This document shows, in pieces, positions 1 to 6,402 of a DNA stretch of 24,461 bases. The notes beneath the pieces are model-generated. The model saw nothing but the letters and a program-made list of their open reading frames with translations, was not told the DNA's origin and did not search any database. This DNA comes from a virus: positions 1 through 24,461 of IMG/VR virus record IMGVR_UViG_3300046007_004432; one strand, given 5' to 3'. The stretch's first letter is position 1. Every line of letters begins with the position of its first letter. The translations under genes and the position numbers were made by a program.

Positions 1-1
1 A

Positions 2-304
2 CAAGAGGACCATGACACCTTTTACCATAGGTTTCCCATTAGGGATAGCCTTCCTCAGAAATGGGAACCCGCAACCGAGTTCGAGGACACTTTAGTCCTA
101 GTGGACACTGAGCGGGGCCAGTCAGCGGCTAGGCTCGTGGTCCATAGTGTCACTAACGGGAACCGTTACCAGATGTTCTTTGCTGACTTCGTGAAGATGC
201 TCAAGCAGATTGACATGCACAAGGGTATCTTTACCGGACGTTTTTTGCCGTGCAAGAAGGGAAGCAACTACGCTATCCAGTGGTTGGGGAAACCGAATGA
301 GTGA
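2..304 (+). CDS. Hypothetical protein, 5'-truncated by the window edge
   Basis: The frame is open from the first bases of the window to a TGA at 302-304, so the gene starts upstream of what is shown. A GTG at 101 is a possible internal start, but the 33 codons before it read as normal protein (for example RDSLPQKWEPATEF), so I take the gene as truncated. The visible 100 residues are mixed alpha/beta and end in KGSNYAIQWLGKPNE. I recognise no motif, signal peptide or membrane segment. It overlaps the next gene by 8 bases in an ATGAGTGA junction, which suggests translational coupling. Function unknown. Confidence 0.6.
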   Translation, partial: QEDHDTFYHRFPIRDSLPQKWEPATEFEDTLVLVDTERGQSAARLVVHSVTNGNRYQMFFADFVKMLKQIDMHKGIFTGRFLPCKKGSNYAIQWLGKPNE

Positions 305-548
305 ACTAGGGCCACAGAAAAGACGTTTATCTTCCGCCGAGATTTTAGCAAAACTAGAAGTAACCGCAGTCCAATGGACCCACCTATTGCCCTGCCCGTT
401 CTGTGGCGGCGAAGCCGTCCCCTGTTACCAGAGAGATGATCTCGGGGACTGGAAGGTAGAGTGTACCGGCTGTGGGGCAGTCTCCTGCCCCGATGGGATG
501 CGGTATGATAGAGACTTGGCTATTGCTGACTGGAATAAAAGGGCTTAG
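297..548 (+). CDS. Lar-like zinc-ribbon protein (restriction alleviation family)
   Basis: An 83-residue protein with a CPFCGG knuckle near residue 37 and a second pair, CTGCGA, about 25 residues later. It ends in DLAIADWNKRA, the aromatic-Asn-Arg ending typical of Lar-family zinc ribbons (LxPCPFCGG...C..CGA...A...WN.R). In Rac prophage, Lar modulates type I restriction; most phage homologues are only assigned by similarity. I chose ATG 297 because it overlaps the upstream stop in the style used across this window; an in-frame ATG at 210 would overlap the upstream gene by about 95 bases. Its stop codon interlocks with that of the convergent PhoH gene. The family is fairly sure; the anti-restriction role is inferred. 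Confidence 0.7.
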   Translation: MSELGPQKRRLSSAEILAKLEVTAVQWTHLLPCPFCGGEAVPCYQRDDLGDWKVECTGCGAVSCPDGMRYDRDLAIADWNKRA

Positions 549-553
549 AGCCC
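532..553 (-). terminator. Rho-independent terminator of the leftward PhoH operon
   Basis: On the minus strand, GGGCT (complement of 549-553) pairs with AGCCC (complement of 541-545) around a 3-nt loop, followed by TTTTATTCC. The loop contains parts of the stop codons of both convergent genes (PhoH TAA at 545-547, Lar TAG at 546-548). The stem is only 5 bp, so efficiency is uncertain. On the plus strand no T-run follows, so it should work in one direction only. Confidence 0.5.
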
Positions 554-1204
554 AGTAGTATCGCCCCACAAAGCAGCACAGATTTCTCGGATGATCGGAT
601 GGCGTTGGTTGTCCTTTGGGTCAAAGTGGACTATAGACACCCCGTTGACATGCTGTACGGCACGTACGAATGGACCAAGACCGCCGCTTCTACGGATGTC
701 CTGTAAGGCATCCCCGGTGAAGACCATTACCGAGCCTAAGCCTAGCCGAGTCACCACGGCCTCAAACTCAGCTAAGGTAAGAGACTGGCACTCTTCCACA
801 ATTACCATAGTATCTGTGAAGGTGTATCCTTGGATATGCCCCAGGTGGATGAACTCTAGTTGATCGGCAATTCCCAGTTCCTTGCCCATCGCTCGGCTTG
901 CCGCAGCCCAGGGAGCTAGCTTGTCTTCTAGGCTCCCGCCCAAAAATCCTAATCCGGCGCGGGAAACTTCCAAAGGCGACCGCACAATGACTACTTTTTC
1001 AATCTTGTTTGCTCGCAGTAGTTCCCGAGCCATGTACAATGCAGCAAAGGATTTGCCTCCCCCGGCATTACCTAGTAGCAAACTAATGGGGTGTTGCCGT
1101 ATAGATTCACAGGCTCTTTCCTGTGAACCATTAAGCTTGAACCGCTTGGGCATTTCGTGGAAAGCGTCTAGTTCATCGTTTACAGGTCGTTTTCGCTTTG
1201 CCAT
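545..1204 (-). CDS. phoH: PhoH family ATPase
   Basis: A 219-residue P-loop ATPase. A Walker A motif GNAGGGKS lies at about residues 45-52, the strand VVIVRSPLEVSRAGLGFLGG follows, the Walker B-like VIVEECQSL is near residue 135, and VFTGDALQDIRRSGG acts as the sensor region. This is the standard phage PhoH layout (ATPase core only, about 200-260 residues). PhoH is widespread in phages and induced by phosphate starvation in E. coli; its exact phage role, perhaps RNA-related, is unsettled. It is the last gene of a leftward operon. It starts at the ATG whose complement is 1202-1204, downstream of an extended -10 element at 1233-1241. Confidence 0.9.
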   Translation of the reverse strand: MAKRKRPVNDELDAFHEMPKRFKLNGSQERACESIRQHPISLLLGNAGGGKSFAALYMARELLRANKIEKVVIVRSPLEVSRAGLGFLGGSLEDKLAPWAAASRAMGKELGIADQLEFIHLGHIQGYTFTDTMVIVEECQSLTLAEFEAVVTRLGLGSVMVFTGDALQDIRRSGGLGPFVRAVQHVNGVSIVHFDPKDNQRHPIIREICAALWGDTTGL

Positions 1205-1218
1205 AGGGTGCTTTCTTG

Positions 1219-1259
1219 TAGGAGTTGATCCTATTGTAGCAGAGTGCCGGTTTACCGGC
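1219..1259 (-). promoter_or_regulatory. Candidate extended -10 promoter for phoH flanked by two palindromes
   Basis: On the minus strand TGCTACAAT (plus 1233-1241) matches the extended -10 seen before the second HNH gene. No good -35 box lies 16-17 bp upstream; that place is taken by the inverted repeat GCCGG-TTTA-CCGGC (1246-1259). A second repeat, TAGGA-GTTGA-TCCTA (1219-1233), overlaps the predicted start point. The flanking repeats could be operators, or the first could end transcription from the upstream gene. Promoter activity is inferred. Confidence 0.4.
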
Positions 1260-1266
1260 TAGGAAA

Positions 1267-1563
1267 TCAGTCCTCGTCACCTAATTCGGTGGACCTATAG
1301 CCAAGATCCCACAGGATTTTGGCTAGGTCGCTAGCGAACTCCAAGACCGCCTCTTCAGACCACCTCTCCAGCGCACAATGGGTGTATTCGTGAATGATCG
1401 TATCCAAAAGGTCTCGCCCTTTCGTAGCTGAATTGATCCAGATATGCTTGTTGTAGGTCTTAGGGTTGTTCTCGGCTAGTCCATCGTAACCAGGAATACT
1501 GGCACTCACTATCGTCCAATATTTACCGTTGATTTTTATGCGTCTGGGGTGGATTTCAGGCAT
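1267..1563 (-). CDS. Small HExxH metallopeptidase-like protein (SprT-like)
   Basis: A 98-residue protein whose core is TIIHEYTHCALERWSEE. The HEYTH is a zincin HExxH motif, and a downstream Glu-rich helix (SEEAVLEFASDLAKILWDLGY) could supply the third ligand. The order of an extended strand segment (KHIWINSATKG), a catalytic helix and an EE-containing helix resembles small SprT/WSS1-like phage proteins. An in-frame ATG at 1692 would add 43 residues, but that stretch would have to be read through the HNH promoter and hairpin, so I prefer ATG 1563. It lies between the metallophosphoesterase and PhoH genes in the leftward operon. Proteolytic activity is inferred from the motif alone. Confidence 0.6.
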   Translation of the reverse strand: MPEIHPRRIKINGKYWTIVSASIPGYDGLAENNPKTYNKHIWINSATKGRDLLDTIIHEYTHCALERWSEEAVLEFASDLAKILWDLGYRSTELGDED

Positions 1564-1574
1564 GTTGCATTTTC

Positions 1575-1602
1575 TTGCAAGGAACAAGGGATATGCTAAA
1601 AT
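1575..1602 (+). promoter_or_regulatory. Sigma-70-type promoter of the first HNH gene
   Basis: TTGCAA (1575-1580), a 16-bp spacer and TAAAAT (1597-1602) with an upstream TGC giving an extended -10. The second HNH gene has the same TTGCAA box and TGCTACAAT at 17-bp spacing. Conservation at two unlinked loci supports it as a real promoter carried with the HNH module. Confidence 0.65.
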
Positions 1603-1604
1603 AC

Positions 1605-1639
1605 GAAAAGCCGCCGTGTTGTCGCACGAACGGCTTTTC
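1605..1639 (+). ncRNA. Hairpin leader of the first HNH gene
   Basis: GAAAAGCCG (1605-1613) pairs with CGGCTTTTC (1631-1639). An inner CGTG/CACG stem is separated by a small internal loop and capped by TTGTCG (1619-1624). It begins about at the predicted transcription start. The shape (A-run, GC stem, T-run) would also suit an intrinsic terminator, so it may attenuate the gene or release a small RNA. The same element with a changed stem precedes the second HNH gene. The RBS (GGGAG, 1659-1663) lies outside the hairpin. Confidence 0.55.
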
Positions 1640-1668
1640 TGACCATCATCAACTTTCGGGAGTATCAA

Positions 1669-2346
1669 ATGGCTAAGTACATTGTAGTACATGGGATAAG
1701 AATTGCAACGGAATTCGTGCCGGAGACTTTCGGTCGTTTAACGACCCTCGGCCCTAAGTTCAAGCTAGGCAATGAACAAAAGCAGGTATACTCCTGCAAT
1801 TGTGGGAATACGGTAGTTGCAAGACCCTCGGCAGTATTAACAGGCAACACAAAAAGCTGTGGATGTCTCAATAGCCAGCGACTACTGGAGCGAAACACCA
1901 AGCACGGCATGTCTGACTGTCCTACATTCAAAATATGGCTCGGAATGCTATCTAGGTGCAGCAACCCAAAAGTCAAATGTTACCACAATTATGGAGGCCG
2001 GGGTATTCGCGTCTACGAAGACTGGAAACTACCAGAAGGTCGTGGTTTTGTCAACTTTATTGAACACGTAGGGCACAGACCAAGTGTTTTGCATACATTG
2101 GAAAGAAAGGACAACGACAAGAACTACGAGCCAGGAAATGTCTACTGGGTATCCAGGAAGGAGCAGGCACGCAACAGAAGAACAAACTACGCAATTACCT
2201 TTAACGGAGAAACATTAAAGCTAGTCGAATGGGCGGAACGCACGGGAATAGCAGCCGGACTGATATCAGTCAGAATCAAAAAACTAAACTGGACAGTCGA
2301 AAAAGCCCTAACAACCCCAGTTAAGAAGCGTAAGACTTCCCATTAA
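1669..2346 (+). CDS. HNH-type homing-endonuclease-like protein, copy 1
   Basis: A 225-residue protein of the phage HNH family with a YGGRGIRV block. The N-terminal 35 residues (MAKYIV.HGI.IA.EF.PETF) are shared with the copy at 9249. A Cys cluster follows (C43, C45, C64, C66; a probable zinc ribbon), then IWLGMLSRCSNP and YGGRGIRVYEDW. The nuclease segment is LERKDNDKNYEPGNVYW, and the C-terminus holds an HTH-like LVEWAERTGIAAGLI. Compared with copy 2 it has lost the SIDR and CRWAT residues (LERK and VYWVS instead), so catalysis may be altered. It reads against its neighbours and its 3' end overlaps the metallophosphoesterase gene by 26 bases, as expected of an inserted module. Confidence 0.8.
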   Translation: MAKYIVVHGIRIATEFVPETFGRLTTLGPKFKLGNEQKQVYSCNCGNTVVARPSAVLTGNTKSCGCLNSQRLLERNTKHGMSDCPTFKIWLGMLSRCSNPKVKCYHNYGGRGIRVYEDWKLPEGRGFVNFIEHVGHRPSVLHTLERKDNDKNYEPGNVYWVSRKEQARNRRTNYAITFNGETLKLVEWAERTGIAAGLISVRIKKLNWTVEKALTTPVKKRKTSH

Positions 2347-3070
2347 AGACGGCATGGCCGTCAAAGATGCCGATAGGGTACATATTGAAGCAGCCGTTGT
2401 CTCGAACATAGGCAACGGCTACCATGTGGGTCCAAGCATTTGGTCTGTTTCGCATGAATCCAGGGTTCTGGGAACACAAGCAGCCTAGGTTGTAGGCAGT
2501 ATGCTTGTCTCGGACATCGATAGGTGATGTCCAGGTGAACGTACTATAGCTGTGGGTATGACCGAAGCAAATCGAGCGTTGGTATGCCATTACCATCTTC
2601 TTGGCTGCCGTGTCCCCTGTGTACGTTCCATGGGTGAACCAAAGCTTACCTATGTTCAGGGCTTCATTGTATTCGCAAATGCGAATCTTCTTACCATCTT
2701 TGCGGCGTTCTTTCAGGTGGATGTTCTTCTCGAAGTTTACCAGGGAAGCTACTTCGGGGTGCTGATCGGCGTACTTTCGTAGACGATCACAGTGGTTTCC
2801 TTTTGTTATCAGTACCTCGTTGGAGTAGGCAGTGAACCTGTCGAACAGTCCATTAAATGAATCAAATTCATCCCCGAGGTCAGCTAAAGCCCTAGCGGCA
2901 ACGGATTCCTTAATGTGCTCGGAGACCCCTTCGGCTTCGATAACGTCACCAAGAAAGACCGTAGCGTCGGGTTTTACGGCTTTGCATATCTTTAGGGCCG
3001 TTTCCACGGCCTGTGGATCATGGAGAGGAGCATGGAGATCGGGAACAATGAGAACTGTTTTTACTGCCAT
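2321..3070 (-). CDS. Calcineurin-like metallophosphoesterase
   Basis: A 249-residue protein with the full metallophosphoesterase signature. PDLHAP (D11, H13) and LGDVIE (D42) are followed by KGNHCDR (N92, H93), WFTHG, and the closing FGHTHS. These residues bind two metal ions in enzymes that hydrolyse phosphomono- or diesters. The substrate cannot be read from sequence; phage members include predicted DNA or nucleotide phosphatases. It is the first gene of the leftward operon and starts opposite the divergent control region before the sigma-like gene. An internal GACGGC-ATG-GCCGTC hairpin (2348-2362) lies next to the HNH stop codon. Confidence 0.85.
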   Translation of the reverse strand: MAVKTVLIVPDLHAPLHDPQAVETALKICKAVKPDATVFLGDVIEAEGVSEHIKESVAARALADLGDEFDSFNGLFDRFTAYSNEVLITKGNHCDRLRKYADQHPEVASLVNFEKNIHLKERRKDGKKIRICEYNEALNIGKLWFTHGTYTGDTAAKKMVMAYQRSICFGHTHSYSTFTWTSPIDVRDKHTAYNLGCLCSQNPGFMRNRPNAWTHMVAVAYVRDNGCFNMYPIGIFDGHAVFNGKSYAS

Positions 3071-3099
3071 AAAATTTTCCCTTTTTGTTTGGATAGCCC

Positions 3100-3135
3100 T
3101 TGTCGTCGGTGTAACCGACGCTATGATTACACCGA
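3100..3135 (+). promoter_or_regulatory. Promoter of the sigma-like gene with two competing hairpins
   Basis: TTGTCG (3100-3105), a 16-bp spacer and TATGAT (3122-3127). Two exclusive inverted repeats overlap it: CGTCGGT/ACCGACG (3104-3110 with 3114-3120) and TCGGTGTAA/TTACACCGA (3106-3114 with 3127-3135). A protein binding either palindrome would cover the promoter, so this looks like an operator in the divergent region between the leftward operon and the sigma-like gene. Factor unknown. Confidence 0.45.
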
Positions 3136-3169
3136 AGTCGGAACCTTAACCACCAATTTTGGAGCAATC

Positions 3170-3652
3170 ATGCAAAGTACCATCAATGTAACACCTGAAC
3201 TCGATGCCGCTTTTGACGGTAATGCAAAGTACGCCATCAAGATTCTAGCACAAGCCGCAAGAAACAGTGCGTTTTTGGGCGATACCGAGGAATTATTCCA
3301 AGAATTTTACCTCTTTTACACCCGTAAACGGGTGAAGTACGACCCTAGTCGAGGCAAGCCCACGACCTTTATGTTCCAAGTAGCTCGGTCTTTTCTGTTT
3401 ACCAAACGCCGGTCATCGTTCACGATGCCAAAATTGGTACAAAAAGAAGCAGATGTCTTTGGTTCAAGTGTATCATTGGATGCAGATGAGCAAAGTCTTG
3501 TAGACGCTGCTTTAGAAGCACAGGGCCGTTACACGGCCAAGTCGCTTGCGAAGCAAGTAGGACGATCAGAACGAGAGGTCATGCGTGACCTGGAGTCGAT
3601 CAGAGAGAAGCACACAAGGGCGGCTGGCCGCCGAGTAGTGGTGAGGAACTAA
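3170..3652 (+). CDS. RNA polymerase sigma-70-like (ECF-like) factor
   Basis: A 160-residue protein. The N-terminal half holds a sigma region 2-like segment: TEELFQEFYLFYTRKRVKYD, then PSRGKPTTFMFQVARSFLF and TKRR. This mirrors the E(D)LxQExxL...FDPSRG..F.TWLFxIARN pattern of ECF sigma factors. The C-terminal half has a helix-turn-helix candidate (TAKSLAKQVGRSEREVMRDL) in the position of region 4. I chose ATG 3170 because GGAG lies 5 bases upstream; the ORF extends further 5' but that stretch overlaps the promoter. It probably redirects host polymerase to phage promoters. The sigma assignment rests on motif pattern only. Confidence 0.6.
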   Translation: MQSTINVTPELDAAFDGNAKYAIKILAQAARNSAFLGDTEELFQEFYLFYTRKRVKYDPSRGKPTTFMFQVARSFLFTKRRSSFTMPKLVQKEADVFGSSVSLDADEQSLVDAALEAQGRYTAKSLAKQVGRSEREVMRDLESIREKHTRAAGRRVVVRN

Positions 3653-3993
3653 TGGTCCCCGGAATCCCAGAAGGCTACGAGTTAATCAGGATCGGGTATC
3701 CCGATCACGGGGAACTATATCTGAGATCAATGGGCGAAGTCATGCAACATGACTACAATAGTCCTCTGATGCTTTGCCCGGTGGCTATACTGCGAAAGAT
3801 TGAGAACAATTGGAAGCGATTGACCTTGGGTATGTGGGACGGGAAACCCCGTCCAGCTAGGTTTAGGCTGACTAGGCATGATCCTTGGGTTTACGGAGTT
3901 GTAGAGGACCATCGCCCGTTTGCGGGCTGGCGGTCCCAGAGTGGTTTATGGTTCAAACATTGTGAGGTGCAGGATGCCAAGAAAAATACCTAA
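3652..3993 (+). CDS. 'PEGYE' family small protein, paralogue A
   Basis: A 113-residue protein of unknown function that starts in a TAATG junction with the sigma-like gene. Its first 50 residues (IPEGYELIRIGYPDHGELYL, later AILRKIENNWKRLT) share the pattern PEGYE-x5-G/R-x-GEL...ILRK...W..LT with the genes at 16087 and 18896. These three define a paralogous family in this genome. The rest is Trp- and Arg-rich (DPWVYGVVEDHRPFAGWRS) and is not shared. No signal peptide or membrane segment. It overlaps the helicase start by 20 bases. Confidence 0.65.
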   Translation: MVPGIPEGYELIRIGYPDHGELYLRSMGEVMQHDYNSPLMLCPVAILRKIENNWKRLTLGMWDGKPRPARFRLTRHDPWVYGVVEDHRPFAGWRSQSGLWFKHCEVQDAKKNT

Positions 3994-5311
3994 ACCCCAC
4001 CAGCTAGAAGCTGTAGATTTTGCCGTAGCCAACGAGGGTCGCATCCTTATAGCCGACCCCGTGGGCATGGGCAAGACACTAAGTTGCGTGCTCTATGCCG
4101 AGAAACTCGACAAGTGGCCCATACTCATCGTATGTCCCCCTAGTGTCTTAGGTTCATGGAAACGAGAGTTTGAGTCCGAACTAAACCGCAAAGCGGTTAT
4201 TATTCGAGGCAAGGCCCTGTGCGAGGGCGAGCTACAGCATGACGCAGTTATCATTAACTACGACATCCTTGAGGCTCAGCGTGAATGGCTACTTGAACAG
4301 CGATTCGCGTTTATGATTTTCGACGAATGCGACAAGCTATCTAACCGCAGTACCCAGTGGACCAAAGCGGCAATGGCGATTGCTCGCACTTGCCCCAGGG
4401 TCATGGGAATGAGCGGAACGCCACTGGCTAATCGCCCTAGCGATTTCTTTAGTATCCTACACATGATTCGCCCTAGCGAATTTCCGTCTGCCCAAGAGTA
4501 TATGTGGCGGTATTGTGATCCCAGGTATGATGACCGTTTTGGGTGGAACTATCAGGGCGCAACGAATTTAGCTGAGCTACATGAACGGATCAAACCGTTT
4601 ATGCTCAAGCGAGACAAAGCCATCCTAAATCTACCGCCCCAAAGCATCAAGATCGATTTTATCGAAATGGATGACATGGACACCTATCAACTGTTGCACA
4701 AGCAGTACATAGGCGCAATTAAACGGAACAATCCGTTTCAAAACAAAGGTATCGACAAGCTGACACTGTTGACCAACTTGTTGATGCTAGTAGCTCGTCT
4801 AAAAGCGAGGGGTGTAGTCAAGTGGATTCGTAAGTTCCATGAAGAAAACCCTACAGAAAAACTGATCGTATTCTGCACACACACCCAGATGATTGATGTC
4901 ATCCAGCGGCGAGCCGCTGCTGAAGGGGAATCCATTGTCATCCAGGGTAATGTCCCCGCTGCCAAACGTACTGTAGCAGTAGACACATTCCAGAACGATC
5001 CCAAGGTATGGTTGGCAGTCATCAATATAGCCGCAGGTGCGGCAGGAATAACCCTGACGGCAGCCAAGACCATTGCAGTAGCGGAGCTACCTTGGACTGC
5101 TCGGAGCGTTACACAGCTATCGGGCCGAACCGACCGAATAGGACAGCAGCGAGAGAACGAAGTCATATTCCTTTTAACCCAAGATACCATAGAGGCAAAA
5201 CTTTGTCAGACTATCCAGACCAAGGCGGGGATTCACGAGCAAGTGATAAATGGGACCAAGACGAACACACTGCCTCTGCATCGGATGCTGGAAGAGTCCT
5301 TAATGCAGTAA
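3974..5311 (+). CDS. SNF2-type superfamily 2 DNA helicase/ATPase
   Basis: A 445-residue protein with a complete SF2 core. Motifs in order: ADPVGMGKT (motif I, residues 27-35), PILIVCPPSVLGSWKREF (Ia), MIFDECDKL (DExx box near 117), MGMSGTPLANR (III), LIVFCTHTQMIDVI (IV), VINIAAGAAGITLTAAKTI (V) and QLSGRTDRIGQ (VI). Spacing and the 'SWKREF' and 'GRTDRIGQ' wording are typical of compact phage SNF2/Rad54-like translocases. It likely remodels DNA or protein-DNA complexes during replication or recombination. I chose ATG 3974 for the GAGG about 7 bases upstream. It ends normally at TAA 5309-5311; the following frame is open and lacks a start. Confidence 0.85.
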   Translation: MPRKIPKPHQLEAVDFAVANEGRILIADPVGMGKTLSCVLYAEKLDKWPILIVCPPSVLGSWKREFESELNRKAVIIRGKALCEGELQHDAVIINYDILEAQREWLLEQRFAFMIFDECDKLSNRSTQWTKAAMAIARTCPRVMGMSGTPLANRPSDFFSILHMIRPSEFPSAQEYMWRYCDPRYDDRFGWNYQGATNLAELHERIKPFMLKRDKAILNLPPQSIKIDFIEMDDMDTYQLLHKQYIGAIKRNNPFQNKGIDKLTLLTNLLMLVARLKARGVVKWIRKFHEENPTEKLIVFCTHTQMIDVIQRRAAAEGESIVIQGNVPAAKRTVAVDTFQNDPKVWLAVINIAAGAAGITLTAAKTIAVAELPWTARSVTQLSGRTDRIGQQRENEVIFLLTQDTIEAKLCQTIQTKAGIHEQVINGTKTNTLPLHRMLEESLMQ

Positions 5312-5535
5312 CCGCCAAGACCGCTAGTGAAGTCGAAGACTTCCATCGGAAAATAGACGAATCTTTCCAAAAATATGTCGCATGTTACGATTTCCCTGTA
5401 GAATGGGTATTGTCGTACCTGAAGGTATACGCTATGCGAGAGGGGCTCGATATCGCTGACCGATTACATCGGTTCCGATCTAGGCGTAAGACTGGGATTC
5501 TGGAAGAACTGAAAACAATGGACCATGAGGTATAA
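5308..5535 (+). CDS. Hypothetical protein with no recognisable start codon
   Basis: An open frame that runs alongside the helicase end and continues to TAA 5533-5535. Beyond the helicase stop it encodes a convincing 75-residue helical protein (SEVEDFHRKIDESFQKYV, DFPVEWVLSYLKVYAMREG). It joins the next gene by a TAATG junction, as real genes here do. No in-frame ATG, GTG or TTG lies between 5200 and 5409; the first candidates are TTG 5410 and ATG 5434, deep inside the protein. It may use a rare start, or be made as a helicase extension by a -1 shift at the helicase stop (reading GTA at 5308); I see no standard slippery heptamer. A base error is also possible. Function unknown. Confidence 0.5.
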   Translation, partial: VTAKTASEVEDFHRKIDESFQKYVACYDFPVEWVLSYLKVYAMREGLDIADRLHRFRSRRKTGILEELKTMDHEV

Positions 5536-6224
5536 TGATGAGCCGATACGTTGCCTGCCTTATTTTCTTGCTATTCATTTTCCTACTCGCCAAAGGTGTT
5601 TTCGGAGTAGACCCAGAAAAGAATGGCGTCTTCCGCATCAGAACCCCCGAGCAGAGCCAAGGCACTGCCTTTGCCATTGAGCAGATAGGCGACAAGGTTT
5701 ACCTAGGAACCGCTGCCCATGTCGTTTTAATGGACAATGGCATGATGTTCCAGGGGGCGTCCTACACGCTGGAGAACGATACCATCAAGGACATGCCTAA
5801 TGCCAAGGTGTCCGCTGTGGACGTTAAGGCAGATGTCGCAGTCATCCAGTGTACTACTAGCAAGCGGTTTGAACTGCTTGCTTTGGTCGATGTAGCCGAG
5901 GATCTACGAGTAGATAAAATTGGCTTTAGCTATCAGCCCAGTAACGTGAAAGTCACGTTCTATGGGTTCGGTAGCGGAAATTGGCTAGAAACTTCTGGAA
6001 AAGTGTCCTTTACTACCAGAGAATCGGTGTATAGTGATTCTGTAGTAGCTTCCGGCCAGAGCGGCGGTCCCGCCGTTATAGACACTGGGATCATCGGCGT
6101 AGTGTCAGGGGGTTCCGAATGGTATCCGGCAGCAGAACACACAGAGCGTAATGTTACATGGCCAGCAAGAGCGGGCTCCGCTCGGCGGCTCAAAGAACTA
6201 TTGGAATGGGCGAAGAAACAATGA
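5535..6224 (+). CDS. Predicted exported trypsin-like serine protease
   Basis: A 229-residue protein. The N-terminus MMSRYVACLIFLLFIFLLA is a clear hydrophobic signal sequence or membrane anchor, with a possible cleavage site near VFG. The mature part has the chymotrypsin-fold triad: His in YLGTAAHVV, Asp in KADVAVIQ and Ser in ASGQSGGPAV, with IIGVVSGG after it. It begins in TAATG and ends in ATGA with the next gene, so it is embedded in the operon. Phage proteases are usually cytoplasmic capsid proteases; an exported trypsin-like one in a replication-region operon is unusual. It may act in the host periplasm or cell surface. Substrate unknown. Confidence 0.75.
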   Translation: MMSRYVACLIFLLFIFLLAKGVFGVDPEKNGVFRIRTPEQSQGTAFAIEQIGDKVYLGTAAHVVLMDNGMMFQGASYTLENDTIKDMPNAKVSAVDVKADVAVIQCTTSKRFELLALVDVAEDLRVDKIGFSYQPSNVKVTFYGFGSGNWLETSGKVSFTTRESVYSDSVVASGQSGGPAVIDTGIIGVVSGGSEWYPAAEHTERNVTWPARAGSARRLKELLEWAKKQ

Positions 6225-6400
6225 TACTAACCTGCAAACTAATCCTCACGGGACTAGGTACTTTGGCAATTGTTGCCGGTATCTACACCTTCGCCGTAAA
6301 CGATGGCCCGTTACATGACTTCACTCTTGGTCTTTGCATAGGCTCAGCAGTTAGCTGGGGCATCGAAACCGTTTACTCTGCATGGAAAAAGCGACCCTAA
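6221..6400 (+). CDS. Small two-helix membrane protein
   Basis: A 59-residue protein starting in an ATGA overlap with the protease gene. It has two hydrophobic segments, LILTGLGTLAIVAGIYTFAV (about residues 7-26) and FTLGLCIGSAVSWGIETVY, separated by a short polar turn, and a basic tail WKKRP. Coupling to the protease suggests a joint role at the inner membrane. The layout would also fit a holin-like protein, but no lysis gene is nearby. Its ending ETVYSAW faintly resembles EAVYTAL of the small protein at 19276. Function unknown. Confidence 0.6.
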   Translation: MILTCKLILTGLGTLAIVAGIYTFAVNDGPLHDFTLGLCIGSAVSWGIETVYSAWKKRP

Positions 6401-6402
6401 CC

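Noticed and set aside
1267-1692. Longer form of the SprT-like protein starting at ATG 1692
   Set aside because: The extra 43 residues cross the HNH promoter and hairpin and do not look like protein of this family; ATG 1563 is preferred.
2348-2362. Hairpin GACGGC-ATG-GCCGTC after the HNH stop as a terminator
   Set aside because: No T-run follows on the plus strand, and it lies in the metallophosphoesterase coding sequence; counted with the general hairpin set instead.
5162-5311. Classical slippery heptamer for a -1 frameshift at the end of the SNF2 gene
   Set aside because: No X-XXY-YYZ heptamer in the helicase frame was found in the last 50 codons, so frameshifting remains only a possibility.
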